From: Chitinophaga eiseniae
GTDB lineage: Bacteria; Bacteroidota; Bacteroidia; Chitinophagales; Chitinophagaceae
Length of the DNA: 64,000 nt
Assembly (NCBI RefSeq): GCF_900167135.1
Contig: NZ_FUWZ01000001.1
Location: forward strand, 1,226,336 to 1,290,335
Direction of reading: 5' to 3'
Part shown: in pieces, positions 26,278 to 35,273 of the stretch
Layout: each line of letters opens with the position of its first letter
Numbering within the stretch: the stretch's first letter is position 1
The notes under the pieces: generated by a model
Database searches by the model: none
The model's input: the letters and a program-made list of their open reading frames with translations, nothing else
What the model was told of the DNA's origin: nothing
Translations under genes and position numbers: made by a program

Positions 26278-27033
26278 ATGATGCAGCAATTTAAAGGAAA
26301 GGTGGTCTTCATAACAGGAGGCACCAACGGAATGGGCTTTGCCACCGCACAAGCATTTACAGAAGCCGGCGCCCGGGTGATTATTACCGGCAGAAGTGAG
26401 CAGACCGTAAATAAGGCGGTGGCCGCACTGGGGCCGTCCGCCACGGGTATCGTGTCCGATGCGGGAAAGATGACGGACATACTGGCGTTGCCGGCTCAAC
26501 TGCGGCAATACACCGACAGGATAGATGTGTTGTTCGCCAACGCAGGATATGGAAAGTTTGCTTCTATTGAACAGGTGAACGAAGCGCATTTCGACGAGCT
26601 GTTCAATATACTGGTGAAAGGTACTTTCTTTACGGTGCAGCAACTGTTGCCGTTGTTGGCATCCGGCAGTTCCATTATCCTGAACACTTCTTTTGTAACG
26701 GCTTTCGGAATACCCTATTTTTCCGTGTATACCGCTGCCAAGGCGGCGGTGCAGTCTTTCATCAAAACCTTTTCGATGGAGTGTACCGCCAAAGGTATAC
26801 GGGTCAATGGCATCAGCCCGGGGTATATACGGACCAACATCTTCAATAACACCGGTCTGACGGCAGAGGAGATAGCAGGTACCATCGACAGTGTGATACC
26901 CACGCTGCCGTATAAACGTTTTGGCGAACCGTGGGAAATCGCGAAAACAGTATTGTTCCTGGCTTCGCCGGATGCGGGGTACATACATGGTGCGGAGATA
27001 TTGGTCGATGGCGGATTGTCGAACGTGAAATAG
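26278..27033 (+). CDS. Short-chain dehydrogenase/reductase
   Basis: This 251-residue classical SDR has a nucleotide motif TGGTNGMG at residues 13-20, NAG at 88-90, and a catalytic triad of Ser138 with Tyr151 and Lys155 (YTAAK). The C-terminus ends with the common YIHGAEILVDGG pattern. The arginine in ITGRSEQ favours NADP(H). The substrate is unknown. The start may be 26278 or 26281. It is divergent from the GT-C-like gene. Confidence 0.92.
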   Translation: MMQQFKGKVVFITGGTNGMGFATAQAFTEAGARVIITGRSEQTVNKAVAALGPSATGIVSDAGKMTDILALPAQLRQYTDRIDVLFANAGYGKFASIEQVNEAHFDELFNILVKGTFFTVQQLLPLLASGSSIILNTSFVTAFGIPYFSVYTAAKAAVQSFIKTFSMECTAKGIRVNGISPGYIRTNIFNNTGLTAEEIAGTIDSVIPTLPYKRFGEPWEIAKTVLFLASPDAGYIHGAEILVDGGLSNVK

Positions 27034-27034
27034 A

Positions 27035-27053
27035 GGCTAAAAAAATATTAGCC
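27035..27053 (+). terminator. Weak hairpin after the SDR gene
   Basis: GGCTAA and TTAGCC flank a 7-nt A-rich loop, right after the stop codon, followed by AATTTATT. It is a short stem, so termination is uncertain. Confidence 0.4.
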
Positions 27054-27177
27054 AATTTATTGGGTATGACGGGGAAGTGGTATTTGAAAGTCAAACAACA
27101 GATAAAAAAGTACTACAAATGCGTAATGATTAGAATTAGTTTTGATACAAATTCTTCGTTATGATATTCACCTCCAA

Positions 27178-27217
27178 TAAGCTTGTCAAGGGGCTGTTAT
27201 GGCCCCTGTACAGCTTA
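27178..27217 (+). promoter_or_regulatory. Hairpin in the 5' region of the GH130 gene
   Basis: Outer arms TAAGCT/AGCTTA and inner arms AGGGGC/GCCCCT form a two-part stem with a 7-nt loop, ending about 60 bp before the GH130 start. No T-run follows, so it is not a simple terminator. It could be an operator or an mRNA structure. Confidence 0.4.
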
Positions 27218-27278
27218 TCCATGTCCAATCCGCATAGCATTGCGACCGGCAGCGCCGGCAAGAAAAAGCCCGGAACGT

Positions 27279-28460
27279 ATGATGTCTTTTAGCGTGCGTT
27301 TAACAGCACTGGAACAGGCGCAGCAGCTGCTGATAAGCAGGAATAATGAAAGGCAAATGCCGGGCAACGGCATTTTTGACCGTTACCGTTACCCGGTATT
27401 AACGGCGGCGCACGCACCGCTGGAATGGCGCTACGATCTCCATCCGGCTTCCAATCCTTATCTGATGGAGCGCTACGGCGTCAATGGGGTGTTTAACGCC
27501 GGCGCCATCAGATGGAACAACAAATATGTACTAATGGCCCGTGTGGAAAGTGTGGACCGTAAGTCTTTTTTCGCCCTGGCTGAAAGTGACAATGGCATTG
27601 ATGGTTTCCGCTTTCGGGAGTATCCCGTTATGATCCCCGAAACGGAAGATCCGGACACCAATGTGTACGATATGCGGCTGGTGCAGCACGAAGATGGCTA
27701 TGTTTACGGCTTGTTCTGTACGGAAAGAAAAGACCCCGCCGCCGCCACATACGATCAGTCGGCGGCTATCGCTGCCTGCGGTATTGTCCGGTCGGAAGAC
27801 CTGGAGCGCTGGGAGCGCCTGCCCGACCTGGAAACGCCATCGCCGCAGCAACGCAATGTAGTGCTGCATCCGGAGTTTGTTCAGGGAAAGTATGCCTTTT
27901 ATACCCGTCCGCAGGATGGTTTTATCAGCGCGGGTACCGGTGGCGGCATCGGCTTCGGCTTATGCGACGATATTACCTGCGCGGTGATCGCGGCAGAAAA
28001 AATCATGGACCCTAAAATATATCATACGGTATATGAACTGAAAAACGGGTTGGGGCCTGCGCCCCTGAAGACGCCGCAAGGCTGGCTGCACCTGGCGCAT
28101 GGCGTGCGGAATACCGCGGCGGGATTGCGTTACGTGCTATACCTGTTTATGACTGACCTGGAGGACCTCACCCGCGTGATACATAAACCGGCAGGTTATT
28201 TTATGGCGCCGGAAGGAGAGGAACGGGTGGGGGATGTGTCCAATGTGTTGTTCTGTAACGGGTGGATTGCAGCGGAAGATGGGAAAGTGTTTATCTACTA
28301 TGCGTCATCAGATACACGCATGCATGTGGCTACCAGCACCATCGGTCAGCTGGTGGATTATGTTGTCAATACACCGGCGGATGGTCTTCGTTCAGCCGCG
28401 ACGGTAAGTACTGTCTGCAGCATTATCGACCGGAATAAAAAGCGGCAGGAATATAAGTAA
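27279..28460 (+). CDS. GH130 beta-mannoside phosphorylase
   Basis: This protein of about 393 residues is a five-bladed beta-propeller of family GH130. It carries the features of the mannosylglucose phosphorylase branch, such as [15 protein letters not shown] at the start, [17 protein letters not shown] with the catalytic Asp, and GFGLCDDI, then [16 protein letters not shown]. The reaction is phosphorolysis of a beta-1,4-mannosyl disaccharide to mannose 1-phosphate. The start at 27279 (or 27282) was chosen over the in-frame 27183 because the added 32 residues are Cys/Pro-rich and unlike the family. The protein is cytoplasmic. A mannobiose epimerase or dedicated transporter is not seen next to it. 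Confidence 0.88.
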   Translation: MMSFSVRLTALEQAQQLLISRNNERQMPGNGIFDRYRYPVLTAAHAPLEWRYDLHPASNPYLMERYGVNGVFNAGAIRWNNKYVLMARVESVDRKSFFALAESDNGIDGFRFREYPVMIPETEDPDTNVYDMRLVQHEDGYVYGLFCTERKDPAAATYDQSAAIAACGIVRSEDLERWERLPDLETPSPQQRNVVLHPEFVQGKYAFYTRPQDGFISAGTGGGIGFGLCDDITCAVIAAEKIMDPKIYHTVYELKNGLGPAPLKTPQGWLHLAHGVRNTAAGLRYVLYLFMTDLEDLTRVIHKPAGYFMAPEGEERVGDVSNVLFCNGWIAAEDGKVFIYYASSDTRMHVATSTIGQLVDYVVNTPADGLRSAATVSTVCSIIDRNKKRQEYK

Positions 28461-28480
28461 ATGTGTTAGCCTGATACGGC

Positions 28481-28514
28481 AAGGAGGGCACGAAGGCCCT
28501 CCTTTTCTTTTGGG
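28481..28514 (+). terminator. Terminator after the GH130 gene
   Basis: AAGGAGGGC and GCCCTCCTT pair perfectly around a 6-nt loop and are followed by TTCTTTT. It lies between convergent genes. Confidence 0.85.
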
Positions 28515-28519
28515 TGTCT

Positions 28520-31396
28520 TTATTTGAAATTCCAGAGGAACAACAAATAGGTATCAAATTGATGAAGATATGATTGCTGTGGTATTTGCTGCCTTGTCCA
28601 GGTGCCGTAGGCGCCGATGGTGGCCCTGCCGCGGATATTTTTCTGGAAGCCTCCGGTGAGCGAGGTAGAGGTGAAGCCTGCCACTTTGCCAAACTGGAAG
28701 TTACGGCTACGGTCGTCGGGAGAGGCGCCGATGTTGCCTATCAGGGCGATAAAATCCTGCCGGTCATTCAGGTAAAAGCGGTTGGTCAGCGTGTAGGCCT
28801 GGTACCATTGATGTTCGTCGTTGGTGAAGAAGCCGCGCAGGTTGACCCAGTAATTGCCGAAATATTTCCCTACGGAAGCCACGGCGGAATAAGTATTGAT
28901 AGTGTCGCTTTTTACGTAACGGCCACCCAGCTCGCCTTCCCATCCTTTATTGAAATTCCGGAAGAGGGAGTAGCCGGCGCGGATGGCGGGGAACACATCG
29001 GAGTTGGACCATCCGAACAATCCGTAGGAATAATACCGGGGATTGTGGGTGTAGTAACTCTCAGCTTCCAGCTGTATGCCGTTGCCTGCTTCCCTGCTGC
29101 CATAATTGAGCCTTCCTGTGACAGTGCCCCGCTGGAAGCGGTGCAGGTATTGCAGTGACGTGATGCTGGCGGGTGCCAGGTCGCGGCTGTATATGGATTG
29201 CAGGTGTATGATGCCGACCTGGTTCTTGTACGTATATCCGTTGAGGTGGTCGGCGTACTGCTGCCATTTCTTTTCGCCGGGCTGTAATTTGCGGAGCTGT
29301 CCGGCTACCATGGCGGCATCGGCGTAGCGGTGCAGTTGCTCCAGCGCATTGGCTTTCTGTGACAGCAGCGCCGGTTGGTTGGCGTTCAGCGCCAGGCCTT
29401 TGTCGGCATATACCAGTACGGAATCGTACTGTTTACGGGCGGTAGCCGTAGCGGCAAGATTATACAGTACGGCGGTATCTGCGGGCGCCAGTGCGTAAGC
29501 CGCCTGATACAATGTTGCGGCGCTGTCCCATTGTTGGGCTTCGCGCAATTGTTTGCCGTGCGCCAGCAGCTGGTCGAGGTACATCTGACGCAGGGCGGTA
29601 TCAGCAGGGTAGCGGCGATGCAGGTCAGCCGCGATCGTGCTGGCTTCCGTATATCTGCCCGCCTGTTGCAGCAGGGCCGATTTCTTTTGCAGCAGCAGTG
29701 AGTCGTTGTTCAGCTGGCCCAGCGCGCGATTGGTGTATTCCAGCGCCTGTGCGGGTTGCTGCTGTTCATTTTTCCCGTTGATCAGGTATACCCACGCGTC
29801 TTTGTTGGCCGGTGTGTATTGCAGCACTTTCAGCAGCAGGGGTTCGGCGGCGCCATATTGTTTTTGTGCGATATGGCTTCTGGCAGCGAGCATTGCCTGA
29901 TCGGTATATGCCTGCCGGTACCGTGTTTCGGTGGGGTAACGCGTCATGAGCGCTTCGCTGATGGCTGCGGCTTCGGCGTAGCGTTGGCTGGCTTCCAGCA
30001 GACCGGACTTCTTAAACAGCAGCGCCGTATCGGTGGGTTGTTTGGCCAGTACCTGGTCCAGCAGGGATAACGCCTCCTGCGGATGACCCAGTGCTGTTTG
30101 CACATTGGATAAGCGCAGTAACAGCTCTTTGCGGCCCGGAACCTGTTTCAGCGCTGTTTGCAGGACAATGGCAGCTTCACCCGGCTGCTGTTGTTGTACC
30201 AGCCTGTTGGCGTGTAACAGTTGCAGGTCGGTATAGATTTGCTCGTGCGTAGCACCGGGATGAAGCTGCAACAGCTTGCCGGCCGTGGCGGCGGCAGCGC
30301 TGTAGTCCTGTGTTTTTTCCTGTATGCCGATTTGTTTTCTTAAGATATCCACATCACCGGGAAATACCTGTAATGCTTTGCTGCACCATTCATTGGCGGC
30401 GGTATAATTGCCCCGCTGGTTGGCCTGATTGATCAGTTGCTGATACACCGCTTTGTTGCCGGGTTGAAGGGCCAGCAGTTGTTCGGTGTATTCGGCCGGC
30501 GCGTCCGGCTGGCGGGACAGTGTGGTGTACACATCTGCCAGGTGCTGTTTGTACAGCGCCTGACCGGGATATTGTTTGTGTAACCATTTGGCATCCTCCA
30601 GGGCGGCGGCATAGTTGCCGTTGGCCAGTTGTATGGAAGAGCGTTTTAACCGCCATGCCGCGCTGTCCGGATGAAGGGCCAGCAATTGATTGTAATAGGA
30701 GAGCGCTTCCCTGGAACGGCCTTGTCCTTCCAGGGTGGAAGCCATCCCCTGTAAGGCTTCCACATTATTTTTGTCTTTTAACAGCACCTGTTCGTACATT
30801 TTTTCGGAGCCGTTCAGATCTCCGGTTTTACGTCCGCGACGGGCCGCCTGCATCTGGTAGTCTTCCAGCAGGGAGGCTACCCTGGGGTCTGACATATAAT
30901 GATTACGCAGCAGTCCCATGACTTTTGCCTGGGTTATCACATCGCCGCGTTCTTCAGCCAGCCCGTATTTTTTAAGCAGCAGGTCTTTGTCGAGCGGTGT
31001 TTTCTCCAGCAGCACATCTACATAACAGCTGGCTTCGGCGGTATTGCCCTGACTGTAGTAGAGGTTTACCAGTGAATGCAGGGCGTCGCTGTTGGCCGGC
31101 TCTTTCCGGAGCACGACGTTCCATTCGAAGGCCGCCGCCACCGGCTGACCGGTTTCCTGGTACAGTTTCCCCAGTAATATGCGGATGTCCGTATAATCCG
31201 GGCTTTGAGACAATGCTTTTTTACAGAACCTGATCGCTTTCGGGTAGTCCTTTTCTTCGTTGCGGGCTTTTAAGGCCATTTTATACAACACATCGGAAGA
31301 AACAAGACCGCTGCGCTGTGCGCTCAGTCCTGAGTATATCAGTAATAAGGAGAGGATGAATACAACACAACGCTTTTCCACACTTCGCTGTAACAT
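28520..31396 (-). CDS. TPR protein with C-terminal YaiO-type outer membrane barrel
   Basis: This is a 958-residue protein with a signal peptide (about 1-26). A long tetratricopeptide solenoid follows to about residue 715, with repeats of the type ALxxPxDxALLxxxxxLL. The C-terminal part is a YaiO-like beta-barrel of about 235 residues (GIIHLQSIYSRDLAPASITS to the final aromatic LLFLWNFK), ending in Phe-Lys. The TPR-plus-barrel order is like that of exopolysaccharide exporters such as PgaA and BcsC. It is the last gene of the operon, 4 bp after the glycosyltransferase, and so likely exports or anchors its polymer product. Confidence 0.88.
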   Translation of the reverse strand: MLQRSVEKRCVVFILSLLLIYSGLSAQRSGLVSSDVLYKMALKARNEEKDYPKAIRFCKKALSQSPDYTDIRILLGKLYQETGQPVAAAFEWNVVLRKEPANSDALHSLVNLYYSQGNTAEASCYVDVLLEKTPLDKDLLLKKYGLAEERGDVITQAKVMGLLRNHYMSDPRVASLLEDYQMQAARRGRKTGDLNGSEKMYEQVLLKDKNNVEALQGMASTLEGQGRSREALSYYNQLLALHPDSAAWRLKRSSIQLANGNYAAALEDAKWLHKQYPGQALYKQHLADVYTTLSRQPDAPAEYTEQLLALQPGNKAVYQQLINQANQRGNYTAANEWCSKALQVFPGDVDILRKQIGIQEKTQDYSAAAATAGKLLQLHPGATHEQIYTDLQLLHANRLVQQQQPGEAAIVLQTALKQVPGRKELLLRLSNVQTALGHPQEALSLLDQVLAKQPTDTALLFKKSGLLEASQRYAEAAAISEALMTRYPTETRYRQAYTDQAMLAARSHIAQKQYGAAEPLLLKVLQYTPANKDAWVYLINGKNEQQQPAQALEYTNRALGQLNNDSLLLQKKSALLQQAGRYTEASTIAADLHRRYPADTALRQMYLDQLLAHGKQLREAQQWDSAATLYQAAYALAPADTAVLYNLAATATARKQYDSVLVYADKGLALNANQPALLSQKANALEQLHRYADAAMVAGQLRKLQPGEKKWQQYADHLNGYTYKNQVGIIHLQSIYSRDLAPASITSLQYLHRFQRGTVTGRLNYGSREAGNGIQLEAESYYTHNPRYYSYGLFGWSNSDVFPAIRAGYSLFRNFNKGWEGELGGRYVKSDTINTYSAVASVGKYFGNYWVNLRGFFTNDEHQWYQAYTLTNRFYLNDRQDFIALIGNIGASPDDRSRNFQFGKVAGFTSTSLTGGFQKNIRGRATIGAYGTWTRQQIPQQSYLHQFDTYLLFLWNFK

Positions 31397-31400
31397 GATC

Positions 31401-32849
31401 TTAGGTAGTTTTTTGAAGGTTTGAAGATTGATTGAACCCCTGCCGCTGCATATTTCCCCAGGTATGTTTTTTACCGGTCAGCTGATTGAAATATCCTCTG
31501 ATAGCGGAGAAAAGCACGATCGGATGATAGATGAAGGGCTCCGCCAGTGAAAGGATACAGAGCTGCCATACTTCTTTCCAGCTTTGGTAGTAGCGGAAGA
31601 TCAGCTGGTCCCACAGCATGGAGAGCGAGGTGATCAGGATAGAAAAAGTATAGATGAACACCAGGAGGATGATCGCATAATCCCAGTTGATCAGGTGGTT
31701 AACGATAATATAGATGTAATAGATGATGCCGGCAAACTCGATCAGCGGCGCCAGCAGCTCAAAGAAGAAGTTATAGGGGAAGATGATCAACCCTAATTTT
31801 TTGTATTTGGGGTTGAACAATACCTTTCTGTGTTTGCTGAATATCTGGGCGAGACCTCTGGCCCAGCGCACGCGTTGGCGGAAGAACACTTTGTAGGTGG
31901 CGGGTACTTCCGTCCAGCAAAGTGTTTCAGGGATGTAGTGGATGCGGTAGGGCAGGTCGTTTTCGCACATGTACCGGCACATGCGCACCACCATGTCCAT
32001 GTCTTCGCCAAAAGAGCCGGGGTCGTAGCCGCCGGATTTGATCACGATGTCTTTGTCGAACAGGCCGAGGCCCCCGGACACGTTGGGGACGGCGTTGATG
32101 AAGGTCCAGCCCATTTTACCGAGCAGGTAGGAGCGGATGTATTCCATTTCCTGGAAGCGGGGCAGCAGTGCTTTGGGCACGCGCACGCGGGTGATGACAC
32201 CGGCTTCCACATCGCAGGAGTTGGCCGCCCGCAGCGGGGCGCCGGTAGCGATCACTCTTTGCGGATCGTCCATGAAAGGTTTAATGAGCTTCAGCAGGGT
32301 ATCGCTGGCGAGGATACAATCCACATCGGTATTCAGGAAGTAGTCGAAGGAAGAAGCGTTGATGCCGGCGTTTACCGCATCGGCCTTGCTTTTACCGTTG
32401 ACTTTATCCAGCACCAGCAGTTTGGAATAGGCCGGGTTGGAAGATTTAAAAAAACGTTTTACTTCCTGGCAGGGGATCTGCTGGCGGTAGGCGAAGTTGA
32501 CTTCCACCAGCTCAAATTCGTCGACCAGTTTTTGCAGGGTATCGTCTTTACTGCCGTCGTTTACGATCACCACTTCAAAGCGGGGATAGTTGAGTGCCAG
32601 CAAAGACCGTACGTTGGCGATGATGGTCACGCCTTCATTAAAGGCGGGCGCTATCACGGAAATGCCGGGTGTCAGGGGAGAGGCCACCAGCATTTGCTGG
32701 CCTCTTATTTTATTTTTCCACAGGCTGCGGCGGATGGCGACGAGCGACAATACTGCCAGCAGAATGTAAAACAGAAATAGTCCGGCGCAATAAACGAATA
32801 TGGCGCTTTCGTAAAAATCAGTAATGTATTTAAGTATTGCAGAATACAT
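31401..32849 (-). CDS. Processive family 2 glycosyltransferase (PgaC/cellulose synthase-like)
   Basis: This 482-residue inner-membrane enzyme has an N-terminal membrane segment (about 16-40), a cytoplasmic GT-A domain and three to four C-terminal membrane segments (about 350-450). All catalytic motifs are present: Asp98 in VNDGS, the DxD Asp175-Val-Asp177, GED at 281-283, and QRVRW at 325-329 that marks processive synthases. It should polymerise a nucleotide sugar into a beta-linked polysaccharide, as poly-N-acetylglucosamine or cellulose synthases do. The sugar cannot be told. It sits 2 bp after the HEAT-protein gene and 4 bp before the TPR/YaiO gene. Confidence 0.92.
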   Translation of the reverse strand: MYSAILKYITDFYESAIFVYCAGLFLFYILLAVLSLVAIRRSLWKNKIRGQQMLVASPLTPGISVIAPAFNEGVTIIANVRSLLALNYPRFEVVIVNDGSKDDTLQKLVDEFELVEVNFAYRQQIPCQEVKRFFKSSNPAYSKLLVLDKVNGKSKADAVNAGINASSFDYFLNTDVDCILASDTLLKLIKPFMDDPQRVIATGAPLRAANSCDVEAGVITRVRVPKALLPRFQEMEYIRSYLLGKMGWTFINAVPNVSGGLGLFDKDIVIKSGGYDPGSFGEDMDMVVRMCRYMCENDLPYRIHYIPETLCWTEVPATYKVFFRQRVRWARGLAQIFSKHRKVLFNPKYKKLGLIIFPYNFFFELLAPLIEFAGIIYYIYIIVNHLINWDYAIILLVFIYTFSILITSLSMLWDQLIFRYYQSWKEVWQLCILSLAEPFIYHPIVLFSAIRGYFNQLTGKKHTWGNMQRQGFNQSSNLQKTT

Positions 32850-32851
32850 GA

Positions 32852-34000
32852 TTAATATTTAATCAGGGGGTTCAGACTGTGTTGCAGCAGTTGTTTCCGG
32901 GTCCCGGTGAGCGATTCCTGTAACCGGGCCACCAGGCTGCTGGCAAGTGCTTTATGGGCCACAATGGAATGTGCGGCGTGTTTCATGAGCAGGAAATCAT
33001 TCGTATGTTCCAGTTCCTGCTGCAGGAAACCGATGAAATTGCCCGAGCCGATACGGCCCAGTGCTTTCAGTATTTCCAGTTTGCAGTTGTCCGGTTGTTG
33101 CGGATACATATCCACCAGGATGGGTTCTGCCTCCAGTGCCATCAGTTTGCCGAGGTTGTTGATGGTAACGGCCCGCAGTTGTTCATCATCTGTTTTCAGC
33201 AGGTTGATCATGGCAGGAATAGCTTCCGGTTGCTGGAAGTAAGCCGCCAGTTTCAGACAGAGCACAATGACCGTCGGATGGTACCGGAAATCGATCCACT
33301 GGGCGAAAGAGGGCATGGGGATGTCTTTCCGAAGGGAAATGATCCGGAACAGTTCAAACTGTTCCCATGCCAGCAGTGGCTCCTGTACGTGACTGAAAAA
33401 TGCAAAAGGAGCGTCGGGGGAGCATTGCACCCAGTAACAACGTGCCATTTCCCGGATATACTGATCACGGCTTTGCGTGAGGGACAGTACATATGCATTG
33501 TCCAGCAGTACGCCCATGCCGGATAATTCTACAAGGGCGTTGATTACTTTTTTGCGGCGACCGGACCGGAGGGCGGCAGCGGCATCGCGGTGCAGCCCCA
33601 GTTCGAGGTACAGCTGGCGGAGCAGCAGCGGAATATCACCAGTGAAATTGTTGCGGTATTCCAGCAACTGGCTTTTAAAAACATCCGCCGCCCATTTTTG
33701 CTGCAGCGGCAGTGTTTCAAATACTTCCAGCGGAAGGGTTGCCGCTGTGTCCTGATCACCCAGTGATTTGTAGATGATATGTTCCAGCAGCAGCTCATTT
33801 ACTTTTTCGCGCAGGGGCCTTTCTTTTTTCGCCCGTCTTTCTTTCTGCCAGCGGAAAAAGATCATGTATATGTATGCCACGGCGGTACCGGCTACGGCCA
33901 GCACGCTCACGATGATAGCAATCTGTATCACCAGCGGAAAGTAGGCAAAATAGTATACCAGGTCTTCCAGCCATTGGCGGAACGACGTCATAAAATTCAT
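32852..34000 (-). CDS. Membrane-anchored HEAT-repeat protein
   Basis: This 382-residue protein has one N-terminal membrane segment (about 22-48) followed by a basic stretch (RWQKERRAKKERPLREK). The remainder is a helical solenoid, with recognisable HEAT repeats near residues 245-350 (AIPAMINLLKTDDEQLRAVTINNLGKL, broken here by the next repeat). The soluble part is predicted to be cytoplasmic. HEAT solenoids bind proteins, so it may hold the response regulator or the glycosyltransferase at the membrane; this is inference from operon order. It lies 21 bp downstream of the response regulator. Confidence 0.85.
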   Translation of the reverse strand: MNFMTSFRQWLEDLVYYFAYFPLVIQIAIIVSVLAVAGTAVAYIYMIFFRWQKERRAKKERPLREKVNELLLEHIIYKSLGDQDTAATLPLEVFETLPLQQKWAADVFKSQLLEYRNNFTGDIPLLLRQLYLELGLHRDAAAALRSGRRKKVINALVELSGMGVLLDNAYVLSLTQSRDQYIREMARCYWVQCSPDAPFAFFSHVQEPLLAWEQFELFRIISLRKDIPMPSFAQWIDFRYHPTVIVLCLKLAAYFQQPEAIPAMINLLKTDDEQLRAVTINNLGKLMALEAEPILVDMYPQQPDNCKLEILKALGRIGSGNFIGFLQQELEHTNDFLLMKHAAHSIVAHKALASSLVARLQESLTGTRKQLLQHSLNPLIKY

Positions 34001-34021
34001 TATCGGTAATTAGTTATGGAA

Positions 34022-34402
34022 TCAAATGGTGTTCTTTACTTTTTGCTGGATCAGGCGTTTTACTCTTGAAGCCAGTTCTGAAGGGTTAAATGGTTTCTTC
34101 AGATAATCATCCACGCCGATATCAAAACCTTCCGTGATGGTCTTTTCATGTGTAACGGCAGACAAAACGAGAATGGGGACGTCCAGATGAAGTTCGTTGC
34201 GCATTTTGCTCACCAGTTCCATGCCATTGGCGTAGGGCAACATCAGATCAGTAATGACCAGATCAAATTTTGATTGCTGCAGATACTGCATAGCGTCCTG
34301 TCCGTTTTTGGCGATGCTGATGATATAGTCCTGTTTCCTTAAAATAATTTCTATCGCTTTACAAACAAATTCATCGTCTTCTACTAGGAGAATACTATAC
34401 AT
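34022..34402 (-). CDS. Single-domain response regulator
   Basis: This 126-residue protein is a lone receiver domain. The acidic pair Glu8/Asp9-Asp10, phosphoacceptor Asp52 in VITDLMLPY, Ser81 and Lys103 in LKKPF are all present. There is no output domain. As the first gene of the operon with the HEAT protein, glycosyltransferase and exporter, it probably acts by protein contact, as CheY does, to switch polymer synthesis. No partner histidine kinase is encoded nearby, so the kinase must be elsewhere. Confidence 0.92.
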   Translation of the reverse strand: MYSILLVEDDEFVCKAIEIILRKQDYIISIAKNGQDAMQYLQQSKFDLVITDLMLPYANGMELVSKMRNELHLDVPILVLSAVTHEKTITEGFDIGVDDYLKKPFNPSELASRVKRLIQQKVKNTI

Positions 34403-34734
34403 AAGTAATGTTTTTTGACTGATTGAATAATGATACTACCCCCTTTAATTCATCGCATGACAAACTACACTCCTTCGTTGCATGGGCCGTCTACATGCAA
34501 TCGTGTAGTGATTTTAATACATTAAATAAAGTCAGAAGTGCTTTTTCCTTCCACCTGAGGGATTAAGAGTGCTCATAGTTATAACAAAGCGGTTAACTCA
34601 ATAAAAAAGATGGTAAATTTTAATCAGAGCTGGGTTCGAACTACTCTACTTTCGCAAAGTTATGCATAATCCATGCCAATCTGAATACATTAACAATCAG
34701 TTCACAATGGTAGCGGGTTTCATAGATATTAAAA

Positions 34735-34765
34735 ATAAAACATATTATATTTTTAGATGTTTTAT
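34735..34765. repeat. Inverted repeat in the long intergenic gap
   Basis: The perfect 9-bp arms ATAAAACAT and ATGTTTTAT are 13 bp apart, in very AT-rich DNA. There is no adjacent gene start, so it may be a distant operator, an RNA hairpin or chance. Confidence 0.4.
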
Positions 34766-34884
34766 GTCGTTTTTCTGAAAGTGTTTTTTTACATGAAAAC
34801 AATCTTCCGGTGGCATGGTTGATGCGGTATGTCTCAGGCTTTACAAGGTTGGTCAATATGGGTGACTTTACCAGGAAAAATAAA

Positions 34885-34933
34885 TTTGCGTAACAAGGTT
34901 GTTACTTATATATTTGTAACAAGATTGTTACAA
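34885..34933 (+). promoter_or_regulatory. ArsR promoter with two tandem operators
   Basis: TTTG (34885-34888), 20 bp, then TATATTTG (34909-34916) makes a perfect Bacteroidota promoter. Operator 1 (34890-34905) is GTAACAA-GG-TTGTTAC inside the spacer. Operator 2 (34914-34933) is TTGTAACAA-GA-TTGTTACAA, covering the end of the -7 box and the transcription start. The centres are 26 bp apart. The ATG at 34937 follows after a leader of only about 15 nt. Confidence 0.85.
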
Positions 34934-34936
34934 GTT

Positions 34937-35263
34937 ATGGAGACAAGAAGGGATGTATTTCACGCCATCGCAGATCCGACCCGACGCGCCATTCTGCATA
35001 TGCTCGCCGGTAAAAAAATGAACCTGAATGCCGTAGCCGAAGCGTTTGACATCAGTCGCCCGGCCATCTCCCGGCATATTAAAGTACTCACGGAATGCGA
35101 CATGGTGATCATCAAACAGGAAGGAAGAGAACGCTATTGCATCGCTAACCCGGCGCCGCTCGGCGAAGTGGAAGCGTGGATGAAGACCTACAAAGCCTTC
35201 TGGGCCGACAGCCTGGACGCTTTGGATGAATTCCTGAAAAAACAACGTACCCGGAAAAAATAA
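34937..35263 (+). CDS. ArsR family winged-helix transcriptional repressor
   Basis: This is a 108-residue ArsR protein starting METRRDVFHAIADPTRRAIL, the standard beginning of the SRPBCC-linked ArsR group. The recognition helix region is FDISRPAISRHIKVL. No metal-binding Cys pair is present, so it senses something other than metal, or nothing known. The start at 34937 was preferred over an in-frame 34829 because the operators and promoter lie inside the longer version. It is 10 bp upstream of the SRPBCC gene, forming a two-gene operon that it should repress itself. Confidence 0.93.
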   Translation: METRRDVFHAIADPTRRAILHMLAGKKMNLNAVAEAFDISRPAISRHIKVLTECDMVIIKQEGRERYCIANPAPLGEVEAWMKTYKAFWADSLDALDEFLKKQRTRKK

Positions 35264-35273
35264 GCTTAACCAT

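Larger units (their letters stand above)
34403..34936. other. 534-bp AT-rich gap with operators and an inverted repeat
   Basis: No gene is seen. The response-regulator promoter must lie near 34410-34480 but no perfect box was found. A 9-bp-arm inverted repeat, ATAAAACAT and ATGTTTTAT with a 13-nt centre, lies at 34735-34765 and is unexplained. The right end holds the ArsR promoter and its two operators. Confidence 0.6.

Noticed and set aside
31830..32780. 316-residue plus-strand open frame opposite the glycosyltransferase
   Set aside because: The GT2 motifs on the minus strand are complete, so the overlap is a shadow frame.
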